Shown here piece after piece: positions 50,291-64,000 of a stretch of 64,000 bases of DNA. The stretch is from Eleginops maclovinus (lineage: Eukaryota > Chordata > Actinopteri > Perciformes > Eleginopidae). Each line of letters begins with the position of its first letter. The first letter of the stretch is position 1. The position numbers were made by a program, and so were the translations under genes. Under the pieces are notes generated by a model. It had not been told where the DNA came from. It was given only the letters and a program-made list of their open reading frames with translations, and made no database searches. The DNA lies in the NCBI RefSeq assembly GCF_036324505.1, contig NC_086366.1, positions 10,223,927-10,287,926 on the forward strand, given 5' to 3'.

Positions 50291-53200
50291 TGGTGAATGG
50301 ATTTCTAAATTAATCCCTGACTCTTGCTCGGGGTGGTGAGCAACGCTCAGAATTAGAATTGGGAATTCTGCCTCTGACCTTGGCTAGTTCTTCTTTATTC
50401 TATTATTCAGGAAGCCTGAACGGATCATAAAAATCCCTGGTCCCCATCGTTTTCCATATTCACAGAGGAATACAACCCATTTTTTTGTCCCAGGGTCACA
50501 TATTCATATATCCTCTGTGGCTGTCAATCTTCCTTTGTTGTTCCCTGCTTGCAAGAGTATACCTGTGGGTCTGTGTCTTTTGTGGTATATAAATGCAATA
50601 TCTGTGTAGGTGTGTGTTTGTGTCTGACTTTCTTCTCAATGGGATGGCATTTGTGTGTTTGTGTGTGTCTCTAAGCCAGAGAAGCACACTATTCTCCTGG
50701 GCTCACCAATGCATCTCTATTTACTGGTTTATAGGAAATAATGTACATGGATTAGCATGACCAAAAGCCGCAGCGGATGTGTGTGTGTACGCATGAGTGG
50801 TGATATTTCTGTCGATCCTGAAGGCATGTGTGAAAACCTGTGTGTCACTGAGGTGCAAAGGATCATCCGCTGAGACAGAGCGTGATGAAGATAGACAGAA
50901 AGTGATAAGGTGAATTAGGGACGGAGGAGAAAGAAATGGAGAAGAAAGGATTTGTAACAAAGAGGTGATTATGCCAGGTTTGTGGTGCCAAAGCTGAAAG
51001 ACACAATGATGTGCCGCCACGGCTGTATCTGATTCTTGGTATGTGGGATAATACTACTTTTTAATCAGTTTCATGTCCAAAACTAAGACAAGTTACATGA
51101 TTGCAGTCAGTACCTACTGTACAGCAGTTGTAATAATGATTATGATGTGTAGTGTGGTGTCGTGGTTTGGGCGGTTGATTATTGCAGTGATGCATAACCT
51201 CGTTTGTCATCTAGAGTTAATATAGATTGCACTTATAGTGAATCATTCACAAATCAATACCGTTTATGTGTTATTGACGGCTACAGATTGCATTTACATG
51301 AAATCTGAACCTGATTATCTTTGCAGCCTGACTGATTTAAACGGTCAGAGTCAGAATCCCCTTGAGGTGTCAGTCTTGGTTTGTCCCCCGATTGTTAATT
51401 AAGGACAAAATTAATTAATTCCGATATGTGAAGGTGAAAAGGCTCCTGAATTAGGAATGATAGTTAGATCTGCACTCATATCATCAATTACTGAGTTTGC
51501 ATTTATATAACGTTCTAATTCAATATTTACACTTCACCTCAATGTAACCTTGCCTCGCATGTTGGCTACTGGGGCTACCAGGAGATACCACATGGGGGTT
51601 TTTCAGCTAGTGCTTCTTGTGTTTCATATTTTCATGTTTCTTATGCCTGTAAATAATGTTCATATCAAAAGACAATATTACGAAAGTTAATGAAAGACTT
51701 GGTTGTTGTCTCCTTTTTCAGTAACAAAACCATCTCCACTACTGGTCTTCTGCTCACCATGATGGCTCTTCAATATGAATTAACTAATGCAAATTCAACA
51801 AATGTATGGGCAGTAGTTTTTCCTTTTAGTTAAAAAGAAAACAACAAGTAAGGAGTATTGTGCCGTGTGCTAGTCATTAATGAGAAAAGAAGCTACATAC
51901 AAAACAAATCAAAGGCTGGACTCCCAATATTAATTTGAAATTGATCGTATTGCTTCTGTTTAAACAAAATTGTCTGTTCCACTAAGTACCATTGACTGCT
52001 GCGACAGCAACAACACTTAAAATGATGGCATTACTGATCGGAATTTTTAGTAACTGTCCAAGTCCGTTCACATTAACTTTTCCATTAACCAGTCTTTAAA
52101 CACAGCAAAAGCTTATACCATGTTTCCTTTAGTGTTAAGTCCTGTCTGTTTTCTTCTGCAAATGCATGTGGACTAACTATCTGAGTCTTTTAAACTATTT
52201 CCTTCTGTCGCTCTCTTTTTATCTCTTTTCTGGGTACAGTTTGGACATCATTAATCCAAAGTTTTGTCCTCTCTACAAACATAGAAGTGACTATTCAAAA
52301 TGTTTCCACTGTGTTTTGTGACGTAGGGAAACTAATGGTCTTTCTGACGCTAGCCTCAGCAGCGGTCTGTTTTCAAAAAAGAGCAGACCTCAGCATTTCT
52401 TTAATCAAAATTGAGTATTCAACTAATTGTGTAATAAAATACTATTAAAAGATACCTGGATGTAACTCTTCAAAAATTAGTATATGGATAGACTACTTAT
52501 TATCCAATAGTTCATAAATAAAGTATCAACAAAGATAATGTGGGGAATTAAAGCCAATATGGCCAGATCACGTACTCGGCAGCAGGCATTTAGTGTTGTG
52601 GGTGATGCTATAAATGAACACATTTCATGCTATAACTTACATTTAAATAATCTCCTATACCATGGGAATGTAGGACTCCAATAAACCCCCTTGCATCCAA
52701 TATCATTTCTATATCTACCAAACACGTCTTTTTAGTTGCTTTTTACAACCAACCAATCACAGTTTAATAGCTCTCTGTTGCTTTTAAGTGCCTTGTTTCT
52801 ACCCTTTCTCAGCACATGCTTATCAAAGATGTAGTTCTAAACACACCCTTCAGTCTGTGTTCCCCTGTTAAAGAAAATGACAGCAGCATTGGTTTAGCTA
52901 ACTGAAAGGGTGTTCATTCAATAATGACCATTAGGACACACATGTATACCCACACACATTCAAAGAGTTCATCATCAGTGTTTTGCATTCACTCTTCATG
53001 TCCAGGCTTGGAGCTTTGATTAAATAGAGTCTTGGCACACACTGCTACAACTCAGCACCACCCACCTACACACACAAGTGCAAATGCAATTTTTTACAGT
53101 CTCCCTCTCTCTGACACGTGTACACATTGATTTGCCACCCTGTCTGTGTATATTTCCAACTTCCTCACATACAGCATTTCTGGTTGCTTTTTGCTTGCTC

Positions 53201-54208
53201 ACTTCGTTCATTAAATGGCTCAGTCGTCTTGTAGATGATTTGAGACGTTCAATAATACCACTGTACCATCATCTTTATTGGTGATGTTTTGCGTGGTTAT
53301 ATATCTTCTTAATGGCCACACTGGGGAAAACAGAGTGAAATGATATCTGAAACCATGGCGGTGCAAGGAGATTTATTTTTGCAGCATGCCTTCGTTTATT
53401 CATGTTACTGGCATACTGAGAGTCTGGCTGCAACATAAATACTTTTCATGGCATTAAGACAAATTATCTGGTTGAGTGCTAATTGCATGGGTATAATGGA
53501 TCTAATTTAAACTCCCATTTAAAGGTGCCTTCAGTGGAGTATTCATTTGTAAGTCACCAGTAGCATTCACTCTGTCATTGAAATGCTTTTTATGTTTATT
53601 TTAAGTCATCAGTTGAAGTCATTTTAAGTAACTCTTAAGAGTTTTAATGAAACAGTAAAGAAAAACAATATATTTAGAGATGCATTGCAGTCAAGTTGTT
53701 GTTTTTTATTGCAATACTTACCAATTTTATCACATACAGTGTGTGCATGTATATTTTTATTAACAAACTAACAGTTTGAAAAACACTAGTTTCACAAAGA
53801 GTCATCTAAATTGCACCAGACATTCATAGTTATGAGTTTGGTGAAGTTGCTAAGACAGGAAAAGTAACATGGAAAAGTTATGGAGGAAGCAGAACAGCTA
53901 CTGTAGAGTTTCTGCTTGTCTTATAAATTACTTAAACTAATCTAATCTAAAACTGACATAGTTATTACTTTGATGATGTTCTTAGAATAAATAAATACAA
54001 ATACACAATGCTTTTGGAGCATGATGAAGCAATACATGCAACATCGGATACATATGGCTCTTAGTCCTGTAAGGGAAGTCTATAGTCATGTATTTTTAAA
54101 GGAATTAGTCAATATTTGATGTATATTTCAGCATCACATGGGTCATGGGGCTCGCAAACCTTTTTAATTTGCTGATCCATTGATGATAAAATGATGAACA
54201 GTATTTAG

Positions 54209-54211
<3 letters not shown>

Positions 54212-54272
<61 letters not shown>
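54212..54272. repeat. (TG)n microsatellite, about 30 units
   Basis: Perfect TG run of about 60 bases in intron 2. Confidence 0.97.
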
Positions 54273-54274
<2 letters not shown>

Positions 54275-56835
54275 CTCCATGGTGGCTTATATGGAGTGCT
54301 GAGTGCTCCCTAAAGAATCGCTCTGTTGCATCTTTTTATTCTAGCATCAGCAGTAATGACTAAACAGCAAGCAATATTATTAAACCATGCATGTTGCAAA
54401 GAATTGACTCATTTGCTCCAGGTAATCTGATTTCATTTAGTGGTACAATAAAACCGACTGTTTCTCAGTTTGTCTCGCTTCTTTCATTAAAAAGTCTACC
54501 GCCAGGGAATAAAACTGACGTCTTAAGGCACTTGCAATAGTGAAAGAGTTTTTTAAGACCAGTAAATGTTGTTGTTTTCCACAGATATTGCTGAAGGCAG
54601 TACTGCCCGGGCTGCATTAAGTTCAACAATTTTGACAAACTTTATTTTTTAGTAATCTTGTTTTACTTTGTTGCCTGTTGGGCAAATACACATGGAAATA
54701 ACAGGTCCAAGCTGGGAGCAGTGTTTCCCATTTGGTGTAGTGATAATGGTTGATCCTAAAGTTGTAATCCTTTATATCGTTACAGCAAGTGCAGTTAAAT
54801 ACGGCAAGCGCTCTTGAGCAGCATTTTGTTGGTAATGAAACACAAAACCAGCTAGTGTATCTGTTCACAGACAGTAAAAAAAGACAGTCATGTATCAGTT
54901 CAACTTTAATTTGAGTGAATGCTGCACATCGTGTGAGTAGTTTACCACACAAGAGCAGGGCACAGTACATTTGATAGTTATTCAGAGGCTGACTATGACT
55001 TTTTTAAATTGTTCCATTACTCCCTTGTAAAGATGAACCGCTAACAAAACAATGCTGAAAATGATCATCTTGTGTTGCCAACATATGCCATTCATATCAG
55101 CAGTAATTCAATACAGTTCTAATGCAGTGTCGCTTATCAGGAAAAAATCTGATTTTTAAAAAGGAAGGTCTGTATTGAACCCTGCCTTTGTGGTTAAGCC
55201 AACACACGCAGCTATGGTTATCAAATGTTAATGTTATGACCAATAACATCATAATTATTTTGGGGTTCAAGGTGTTAGTTTGCAATATGTCGCACTGCAT
55301 ATTTTTGTCGTAAGAACAAAGGGTTTTAGTTATTAGGATGAAAATGCAAAGACATCTTTGGAGTCATACTGAGCTGCAATGATAGAGTATTAATGAACAT
55401 TTTTTCTGTGGATCTGTAGTTCCTTGAGGCAGGATGAGACACAGTGAGACAGTCGTGTTGCAGGTTTTATGGAGTAGCAAGCCTGAAGCTGGTGAAGTAA
55501 AATCCTCCCACAACATGCTGCAGTGTTTTGTCTGCTTCAGCCGTGTGATATTAAAGTAACACGTCAATCAGAAGGGTGGAGGGTTTTGTATCGCCAAGTG
55601 GATATGAATTCTTTGTAAGCAACGTATTCGCTTTCCTCTGTAGTAATGAACGGTTATCAATATTGATAGGGCACGCAGTGTGTCTCAATGAATCGTCACA
55701 TTCCCTGGAGGTACTTGGGCTTTGCTGGGATAAAAGGCAGGCTGTGTCTGTTAACCCACATGGTGACCCACACCTACACACCCACAATTTTAGGGGCCTC
55801 TAATGTGTTTCATTAAGACTTTTATTTACCCTGTAGGCATGACAGCTGATACAGGAAAAAAATGGTATGTTTTCACTGTTTGTTTTTCACTCAGGCATTT
55901 GTAAGATGAAAAGGATGAGAAGAGATGACAGCAGATTCTAAGTGTTGCCCATTGCTTAAGCAAAGCACAGGGGAGTTTTTACTGAATGGAGACATGTCCC
56001 CAGTAATTGTCTGTAACGTCTCATTGTTGTCTTCACTCTTTGGCTTAGCTGCTGTTGTTTTCATGTTCATGATCAAAGGATTTCCATTGATTGATTTCCA
56101 TGCAGTCTTTCTTCTCTTCCCTTTCATTCCTCTCACTTTGCTTTTTTTACGCTTAGAAGCACAAGCATGCACTTGTGCAGAACCACAAACAAACATGTTT
56201 CTTTGCTGGTCTCACTTTTATTCTTCTATTCCTTTTATTCTCACCTCCAATTTCCTGGAGTCATGTTCACAATTTTTCTTTTGTTTTCACCTTATTCCCT
56301 TCCTCGTTTTATTCCTCTAGGTCTCTCTTGAACACCCACCTCTGTCTGTCATTGCGCTGTCTCATTACTCATTAGCTGTTAAGTGACTTTTGGTGTAGGA
56401 CAAAAGCTGTGATGTGTACTTAGTTAATTTATTTTAACTCAAACTGACACATTAGCTGCTGAAGCACACACTGTACCTACACCTACATCATCACATCTTT
56501 CACTTAAAGTACATTTCTGTCCCTATGTTTGCTTTGGTGTACCTATGTCTCGAAAGCTGGAACTTGGATTTTCACTAAATGTGAATGATTCCAATCAATG
56601 TTATATTGTAAATGGCACTGTTTTAATGCAGTACAGTTTATTAGGAGCTTTATTTTTAATCATAAGGCTCACTGTGCAATCTAAGTCTGCCCCTCTCAAA
56701 CACCAACCCTCATGCGTGTGTTTGTTTCCATGGATTTATGATGTGGATGAAAGGAAGGGCGTTAGTTAATATTGATGAGTGCTGCCACTCGGTCCTTCTC
56801 ACCGAGGCTCACTTAGAGATGAGAGGCATGACCTT

Positions 56836-56952
<117 letters not shown>

Positions 56953-57552
56953 AGCCAAATGCACTTAAAAACACAAAAAAGGCCAATGACGATTCAGTTT
57001 CTTCCCCAATGCAGTATCTGCATTTTTGTGTACATGCATGTTGGTCTACATTGGTGGAAATCTATGGTGGCATACCAAGAACGTTAAGACATTTTCCCAA
57101 ACTTTAAAACCAGTGCCGCCTTGGACCCATTCATCCCTAATGGTCCATTGGTATTCAGCAAGGGTAATAGATTCCTATGTAACCAGCAGGTAATTCATCA
57201 CACTTACAAATAAGAAGAGACAGAGTAGAACGCTACAAGCTATTAAACTGATCATAGCAGCAACAGGACGAGAGAGAAAGGCTCTTATGGAAATAGGAAA
57301 ATAATTAATTATGCACTCTGTGGCGATTATCATGGGGGCAGATTCACATAAAGAGGCTCGCAGGGCAGGCATGTATGCACACACACACTCTCAAATTGCA
57401 ATGCAGTTGAAGCAAGACATCTAACCTTTATGCTAGACAGAGAGATGGCTGCTGTGCATGTTTGGACATGTTCTTGTTTGTGTGTTTACTGGCTGTAGAG
57501 GTCAATTTCTTTCTGACAGCATTGGTATTTATCTCCTTAAGCTCACTGGTTT

Positions 57553-57554
<2 letters not shown>

Positions 57555-57640
<86 letters not shown>

Positions 57641-57684
57641 TGTGCGTGCGTGCGTGCGTGCGTGCGTGCGTGTGTGTGTGTGTG
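57555..57684. repeat. compound (TG)n(TGCG)n(TG)n microsatellite
   Basis: 130 bases of unbroken pyrimidine-purine alternation: TG to about 57636, then TGCG-type tetranucleotides to about 57670, then TG to 57684. Alternating TG/CG is the classic Z-DNA-forming composition. Confidence 0.97.
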
Positions 57685-58357
57685 CCTCCATGTTTCAAAA
57701 GTCACATCACGGTTTGCCCACTCACATTCTGGCTCTTGTTGCTGTGGTAGTTGAGTGCATCAAATAACACACAAACACTTGGCATGCGCAGGCACATGCA
57801 CATGCGCACACACATATAAACCCACACGCAATTGATTTGGCCCTTCAGACATCCACACTGATGGATGGACCCTCCCTGCTTCTATTTTTACCCCAGAGCA
57901 CTGGTGTGTCTGCCTTCTTATCTATCTAAGGATAGAATCCCTGTATCATCACAATAGAAACAACTCTGTGTTTGTACTGGGAGGATATTGGTGATTGTCT
58001 GTATTTTGGACTAGTATTTTCTTTCATTCAGCCCCCTGAAACCTCTACTTCTGAGGCCACAGTGAGGCAGAGCTATGCATGGAACCACTTGCGGCCTCAC
58101 AAGGAGGTACTTGAGGAGTTTTCATTCTCTCATCAAATAAACATGCAAAGAAAAGCTAAACAAAACACAGTGAACACAGAGGCACATTGAAATCAGGTGT
58201 GCTTCGATATGTCAGTCGAAGGGCACACGTCTCGTGACATCCAGTGTTTGATAACAGAGAGAAAATCCATAACATGAGAACATTTGTCCATGTTACATAT
58301 ACAGAAGACATAACAGTGGAAATGTATATTATACTGATTATGTTTCCCCAAGAAAGC

Positions 58358-58582
58358 CTATAAATAGAAACTCGTTAAAGGCCCCGAACTGACCCCTGGG
58401 GAATACCACAGGGTGGCACAGGATGAGGGTAATTTCATTATTACAACAGAGAAGGATCTGTTAGAGGAGCAAAACCAGGCAGACTTAATGTTTTTAATAC
58501 TAACAAAGTTCCCAACATGATTCATAGGGATATAGTGTTCAGCTTTATCAAATGCAAAACTCATATTAGGCTTAACTAACAT
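58358..58582 (-). pseudogene. LINE reverse transcriptase fragment (L2-like), decayed
   Basis: The minus-strand translation keeps the spacing of the LINE reverse-transcriptase core. FAFDKAEH resembles the AFDxVDH box. NRSFSVVI resembles DRSFSV/QRV. LWYSPGVSSGPLTSFYL resembles CGVPQGSxLGPLLFxxY. Several key residues are changed and flanking sequence is unalignable, so this is a short dead relic inserted antisense to gria4 within intron 2. Clade assignment (L2 rather than another LINE) is tentative. Confidence 0.6.
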
Positions 58583-59760
58583 TAAACAAGCCCAAAATCA
58601 GCAACAAGCAATAGATCTAAGCAACCCTTACTCGAGCTGTTTCTGGGCAAGGAATTTTCATTGATTTAGCTTGTGTGAGATTAATTGAGAGGCAAAAGCC
58701 TTTTCTTAAAAAGTTAGGTTTAAAAATGAAGTTAAAAGGGTTGAGTGTTCATTCAGGAGAGGTTGCACTACTGGATTTAATAAAACTGTGTGGGACAGAG
58801 CCAGTAGACAATGAGCACTTGATATTAGATGGGCCATTGCTTTGTGGCCCTACAGCTTGAATTATAGCTTTCAAAAAATGTGTGTGGGTGTAATGTACTG
58901 CTCTAATACTGGCATTGAACTTAGTTTGAAGTAAGTTGACTGGCAGAGGCTTCCTTGTCAGATGAGAAGTGTATTGGTCACAGCTGTGATAAGTACCCTT
59001 ATGTCATCTATTCTGTTTAAGAAACTGCTCACGTGTCTCTGGGGATCCTTCTATATGCTGGCTGGGTTGAAGGTTAAGCACTGAGTTGGTTGACTGAAAT
59101 AATACCCGAGAGTTGTAGACGCTACTACCAATTCAATGTGAAATGTTTGCTGATGGTGTAGCATCAAACTTTTAAGGATATTAAAAGACACTTTGAGTTT
59201 GTCTTTCTTACATTTTTTGCTCAACTCTCCTACATTCCCTCTTTAAATTCCTTGAAGGGTATGTTTTGCTAATTTCTGAGTGTTCTGAAAAACTGAATCA
59301 CAGGAAGATGCAGCTAAGAACGCAAGAGCAAGATGTGGACAGGAAAATCTAGCCATTCAATGTTTTTACAGATACACCATATGAGAAAACATGGTCACTT
59401 ACATGTATGATAATCATGTAAGTGAAACGTTAGCACTTGAATTAAAAATGACTAATGCTGCATATTATAAGAACATACATAAACCCAAGTGTGTCATACA
59501 TGTTCTGTGTGAAATTGTGAGCATCAACAATACCCCTTGGCAGTGCAGAAAAAGTTCAAAACAAGGTCAGAGCCTTCCCATCTGGGGCCCTTTTAGTTGG
59601 AGGAGTCACCAGAGGGTGCTTGCTAAATGGGATCACCAACTGCCTGGAGGAGTCCCACTGCTGTTATTTTTTACTCTCTAATTCTGTCAAGGTAGAGGGC
59701 ACTGCTCACTGTCTGCTCCAGAGTTATTTACAAGCTTCTTGACTCTTAAGTACATGAGTT
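58583..59760. other. intron 2 sequence without recognisable features
   Basis: The + frame at 58675-58860 has no recognised domain; it may be part of the same old LINE insertion. Nothing else is supported. Confidence 0.4.
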
Positions 59761-60860
59761 ATTTGTACAATATATATATATATGTATACAGTCTAAATAT
59801 ATTTTTTTGAATTGTGTTTTTAATATTATGTGTTAATCCATCCATTAATCTGCAGTAAACACTGCATTTTAATTCTAGCATCTAAATACTGCTCATTAGC
59901 AGCTATTATTGTCTGTCCACTGAGCAGCTGGATGGAAACACTCCACTGTGAGACCCACGATTGCAATAGTTGTCAATGCACAGTAAGTACTTACACATAA
60001 ACAGAGATAGATTTCCCATAGTTTAATGTTAAATTCTGTGGGAGTGTTTTTTATCCGTGCAAAAATAGAGGTTTTTACTTTTCTGATAGCTGTCTTCCAT
60101 CTTTGTTTCTTTTTGTGTGTCATCTGTCTTACTGTCTCTCAGGCCATATCAGTTGGTCCACCACTTTTTGAGACTTATATTTCATCCACTGTAGCAGCAC
60201 CGGCAGGTCAAAGGGTCTTCTTATCCAGTAAAACCTCCATCTTCCAACATTGCATCTTAGTGACTACTGTGATCCCTTCAGATTTGTCCTCTAGCATCCG
60301 TTTGAGTTCTGGTTTGGTTTTGATAGAAATGTGCTGAGAAGGGTTGCCATGACATTTAGTACACATATTCAACTTTTAAGGTGTTGACATCAATTCTGAG
60401 TTAGCAAATATGAGCATGCTAACACAACACTAAAAGGGTGAATGTGGTAAACACTGTACTGCTAAGCATCAGCAGGTTAGCATAATTGTTGTAAGCATGC
60501 AAACATTAGCATTCAGTTGGAAGCGCAGCGGTGCCGATGCCAACTATGTGATTCTTTTTTCTTCTTTCTCTGTTTCTCTGCTTGTGGTAAAACATTCTGA
60601 CATATGGAGGCAAAAGGAATATTGCATCAGACAGGGTATGGTATTTGTAAGGCAGTAGGTGAGACTTGAAAAGAAAGATTGGGGTCATGAATCTGTTTGA
60701 TGTCGGCTGTAGGATAGAACAGGAGGGGCAAGATAGAGGAAGGGGGTATAGAGAAGAAGTGACACGTCAGAACTGTACAACAATGTATCAACAGCTTTTT
60801 ATGTATATGCCATTTTTCTCGAATCACATACTTTACTGTATATATCAGTGGAGAAAAGCA

Positions 60861-60897
60861 ATATATATATTATATTATAAGTAATATATATATATAG
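60861..60897. repeat. AT-rich microsatellite
   Basis: Interrupted (AT)n / TATATTATA run. A smaller (AT)n lies at about 59769-59785. Confidence 0.8.
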
Positions 60898-63850
60898 AGT
60901 ATATTGTTTCTGCTTGATGATCTGGAAAATACGTTTCTTGTTTGCTGTGGTGTAGCCTATGCATGGAAAAGGATATTTGTGTTTGTCAAGACAGTGAAAG
61001 TCATTAAAGCACCCCCACCGACAAAGAGCATCAACTATGACAATCAGCTCTAGGTGGGGATTATTACACTGTCTTATCATGGCAGGGTTATACAGACTGT
61101 GAAGTATTGGAACCATTGAACATGCACTTACTCTTCTACAGTATCTCCATCTCACTCATTCACATGACTGTAGTCCTGCACACACACACACATGTCATTT
61201 ATCTTGCTGCGCTCATTCTCCCAAAGGCTGTATTCCTCACACATAGACACACACAAACGGTCACACGCCCGAGGGGATGGATGATAGTACAGATGGCATA
61301 CTAGAGTAATATTCTCCATATGGGAAGGTAATATTGTCAGAGCAGTCAGCTGGGGAGAAGGAGAAAGGCAGATTATATCTCAGAGTGAGAGGCTGTGTCT
61401 CTGTTGTACATTGCCATAGGATTATAAAAGACTGAATCTGGTAATGTGTCATAATTGTTGTTTATATCATAGCAAAAAGATATTTAAATGTAGTTATGAA
61501 AAGAAAGCTGCCGCTCCATTGGGCTTTTTCTTTTAAATAAAGTAGTGACATAAGTAATATTTAAGATCGCTTACGTGTCTTTCAAAACAGTTAAATGTAG
61601 TCCCTTTAAACACATTCCTGCTCAGGAGCTGCCTCACTATTTACAATCAGACTTTTTTTTACAACTTTGTCTAATTTTTCGATTCTGTCAATCATAACAG
61701 CTTATTTAAAGTATCTGGAGTTCAACTTAATATACTGATTAAAAAAGGAAACATGTGACAATCCCAGAGACGACAGCATTTACCCGCCGAAACAATTAGC
61801 GGCAAAAAGATCATTAAAAATATAGTTACCCTAAAAAGAGATGCTAAATGACATTACTCTGCTCTAGATCACTTCCAGGGTTGTAGAAACAACTCTATAA
61901 GACTTCAGGGTATAGATTGTAGCTTCTTTTTATAGAGCAAATCTATTTTTTATGAGAAGGTTTCTGCATTCTGATCTCCCAAGACCTTCTGAGTGTTTGT
62001 GTGCTGTGGATTCTATATGCAATGCTGCCAACCGAGAGAAAATGAGAGATATGAGATAAAGAATAAACACATATGACACTTACTACATGTCTTTCGTTAC
62101 TAATTGGAACAAGAATGGATGTTTTCTCTTGGGCAGTTTATAGGCGGCCAAATGACTCTCTAAATGCATGTTTGTGCTCATCCAACCATCCATCTTAGAT
62201 ATTGTTCATATCCTGCACATGTCTTTCTCATTTTGTGTGTGCAATTATCTGCACTGTTTGTGTGTGGATATCTGCATGCAAACAGATTAGCCTGAAGATA
62301 GAGAAAGAATGAGTCATTATCAAGCAAAGCCCCTGGAAGCTTGATGTTCAGATAAGGCTCTGAATGTTTATCCGAACATGTTTGATGATACGTGTATAGC
62401 ATAAAAGCTTGGTGGTGTATGTAAGTAGCATGGTTATTGTTACAAGTAAATGTGTGTGGATGACCTATGTCACTGAGAAATTCATTCAACTCAGCTCTTC
62501 ATTTAATATGCCAAAGTGATAGGGGTACTGTATGAAGAACTGAAAAAAGGGAAGTTGTTAGTGCTGGTTTGAGTTTGAATTGTTATGTATAGATGAGGAG
62601 TAACCCTCAGCTTTATAAACAAGAATAATAAAGAGCCCTAAATCAACAGACTTGGTCAATGGCGAGAAGCTTTCGGCTGACGTGCTGTATTCTTCCACTT
62701 GTCCTTGTCCGTTGTTTCAAAGCAATACTTGTTAATGGATTGCGTTTACTGAATTCACAGGGCTAAAATGAATTTTTCGCACAGTTTCTCTGTCAAGAAG
62801 TAATCTGTTTTTTAACTAGGACATTCTGGTGCTGTGTCTCTTTGATAAAGTTGTTTTCACTGTATTCATTTGGCAAATCCTCCTCATTGAATTCCCTACC
62901 CAGGGAAAAAAATAAACAAATCACTGAAAAATGCAGTGTGAATAAAAACCAAAAGAGAGAACAAGATCTGCACAATAGCTGCAGTGTGTTTGTACATCTT
63001 GCAGTCCTAGTGTTTACACTGGCATTCTAGTTGACCTGACTATTCTCATTTAAAATGGTATGGATCTTAGGTTGTGTCCCTCTTTTGTATGGATTGAACG
63101 GTTAAAGCCATTAAGACAACCGTTTTTCTTACCTCATCTCACAGGAAGTTCATGAACACTGGATCAATGCTGTATCCGTCACGGCAGGGTTATTTTTTTT
63201 CCATTCCCTCCTCATTTTTCCACTTTGTCAACAGCTCAAACTTGTAGAGTGTTAGCTGTGGTTAACTAGCTCTCAGTTGCCCTTATTTTCAATGCTCCTT
63301 ACTATTCATACATTAGAAACAAACAGTAATATGACGCATTACTTCTGAAATGTGGTTAATATAATACCTGTTTGAATTCTCAGTAATGCAGTAACAACAC
63401 ATTTTAACCAGAAATGATGTGGTGTTTTGTTTTTAAGAATTCACAAACATTGCAAGACATTCCGACACCAGAGAAACAATTGTGCAGGTAGAATAGTAAG
63501 GTAGTTAAGACGGCTGCAGAAACAACAGCCTCTGTCCTCTGTGGAATCGCCGGCTTTTATAAAGCTTGTCAGCCAAATGCCCGTTAACACACCAATGACA
63601 AGGTGAGCTAACGTTGCAATAGAGACTCATTCATATACAGCAGGTTACAGGGCCGTGCCGAGGCTCCACTAACATGTTATTAATAACAAACAGCGACGTA
63701 ATGTTACCGGTATCACATATTATTTAGCCCAGTTAAACGGAGCATGAGTTTAATTTCTAGCTCTTTTCCTAATGTTCTGCATGTACTGCCAGATAGATTG
63801 ATAGCTTTAATTAATGAGCTGCAATAAACTACATTTTAGCATTTAAAGCC
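60898..63850. other. intron 2 sequence without recognisable features
   Basis: No exon, array or bounded element recognised in about 3 kb. All open frames are short and domain-free. Confidence 0.45.
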
Positions 63851-63859
63851 ATACTTTTG

Positions 63860-64000
63860 CAGTTATTTTGGTGAAAGTAACTTAAAGTAACGCAAAAGTA
63901 GTGTAACGCATTACAGTTCAGAGACAGTAATAATGTAATGTAACTTGTTACTTTAAAAAGACAGTAATAAGTCATATGTACTGTATAATTTGGAAGTAAC
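63860..64000. mobile_element. dispersed teleost repeat running off the right edge
   Basis: Contains AAAGTAACTTAAAGTAACGC..., GTAACGCATTACAG and TAATGTAACTTGTTACTTT. The GTAACGCATTAC/TAACTTGTTACTTT words are characteristic of a very common teleost DNA-transposon-type repeat. Its right end lies beyond the window, so class and boundaries are not determined. Confidence 0.5.

Overview
The window is vertebrate nuclear DNA and almost certainly from a teleost fish. Evidence: GT-AG split coding exons, AT-rich gene-poor sequence, very long (CA)n/(TG)n arrays every few kilobases, and a mix of decayed DNA transposons (Tc1, piggyBac-like and hAT-like), a tRNA-derived SINE and a LINE fragment typical of ray-finned fish. 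Nothing prokaryotic is present.

Only one host gene is recognisable. It is the 5' end of an AMPA-type glutamate receptor gene on the + strand, best matching GluA4 (gria4; the a and b teleost paralogs cannot be separated here). Coding exon 1 (44138-44231) encodes the signal peptide and first mature residues. Coding exon 2 (47281-47439) encodes the start of the amino-terminal domain. Intron 1 is 3049 bp. Intron 2 starts at 47440 and runs off the window, so it exceeds 16.5 kb; exon 3 is not present. Upstream lie a leader region with several short upstream ORFs and a (CT)n tract (about 43.56-44.14 kb), a candidate TATA box (43071) and a candidate RE1/NRSE silencer site (42524-42544), which would suit a neuron-specific gene.

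Layout: 1-44 kb is intergenic or upstream sequence. It holds a Tc1 element with 200-bp inverted repeats and a twice-broken transposase (1401-3003), an LTR-like repeat (about 6.33-6.74 kb), a possible cryptic promoter with a mini-exon (about 8.49-8.56 kb), a TTAA-flanked MITE (13974-14456), a hAT-like non-autonomous element (24378-25618), a SINE relic (about 39.17-39.34 kb), a perfect 26-bp-arm hairpin (41573-41631), and many microsatellites and purine- or pyrimidine-biased blocks. 47-64 kb is intron 2, with three large CA/TG arrays, an antisense LINE reverse-transcriptase relic (58.36-58.58 kb) and a dispersed repeat at the right edge.

I see no convincing undescribed system. The leads most worth testing are the RE1 site, the leader uORFs, the perfect hairpin, and the facing CA/TG arrays.
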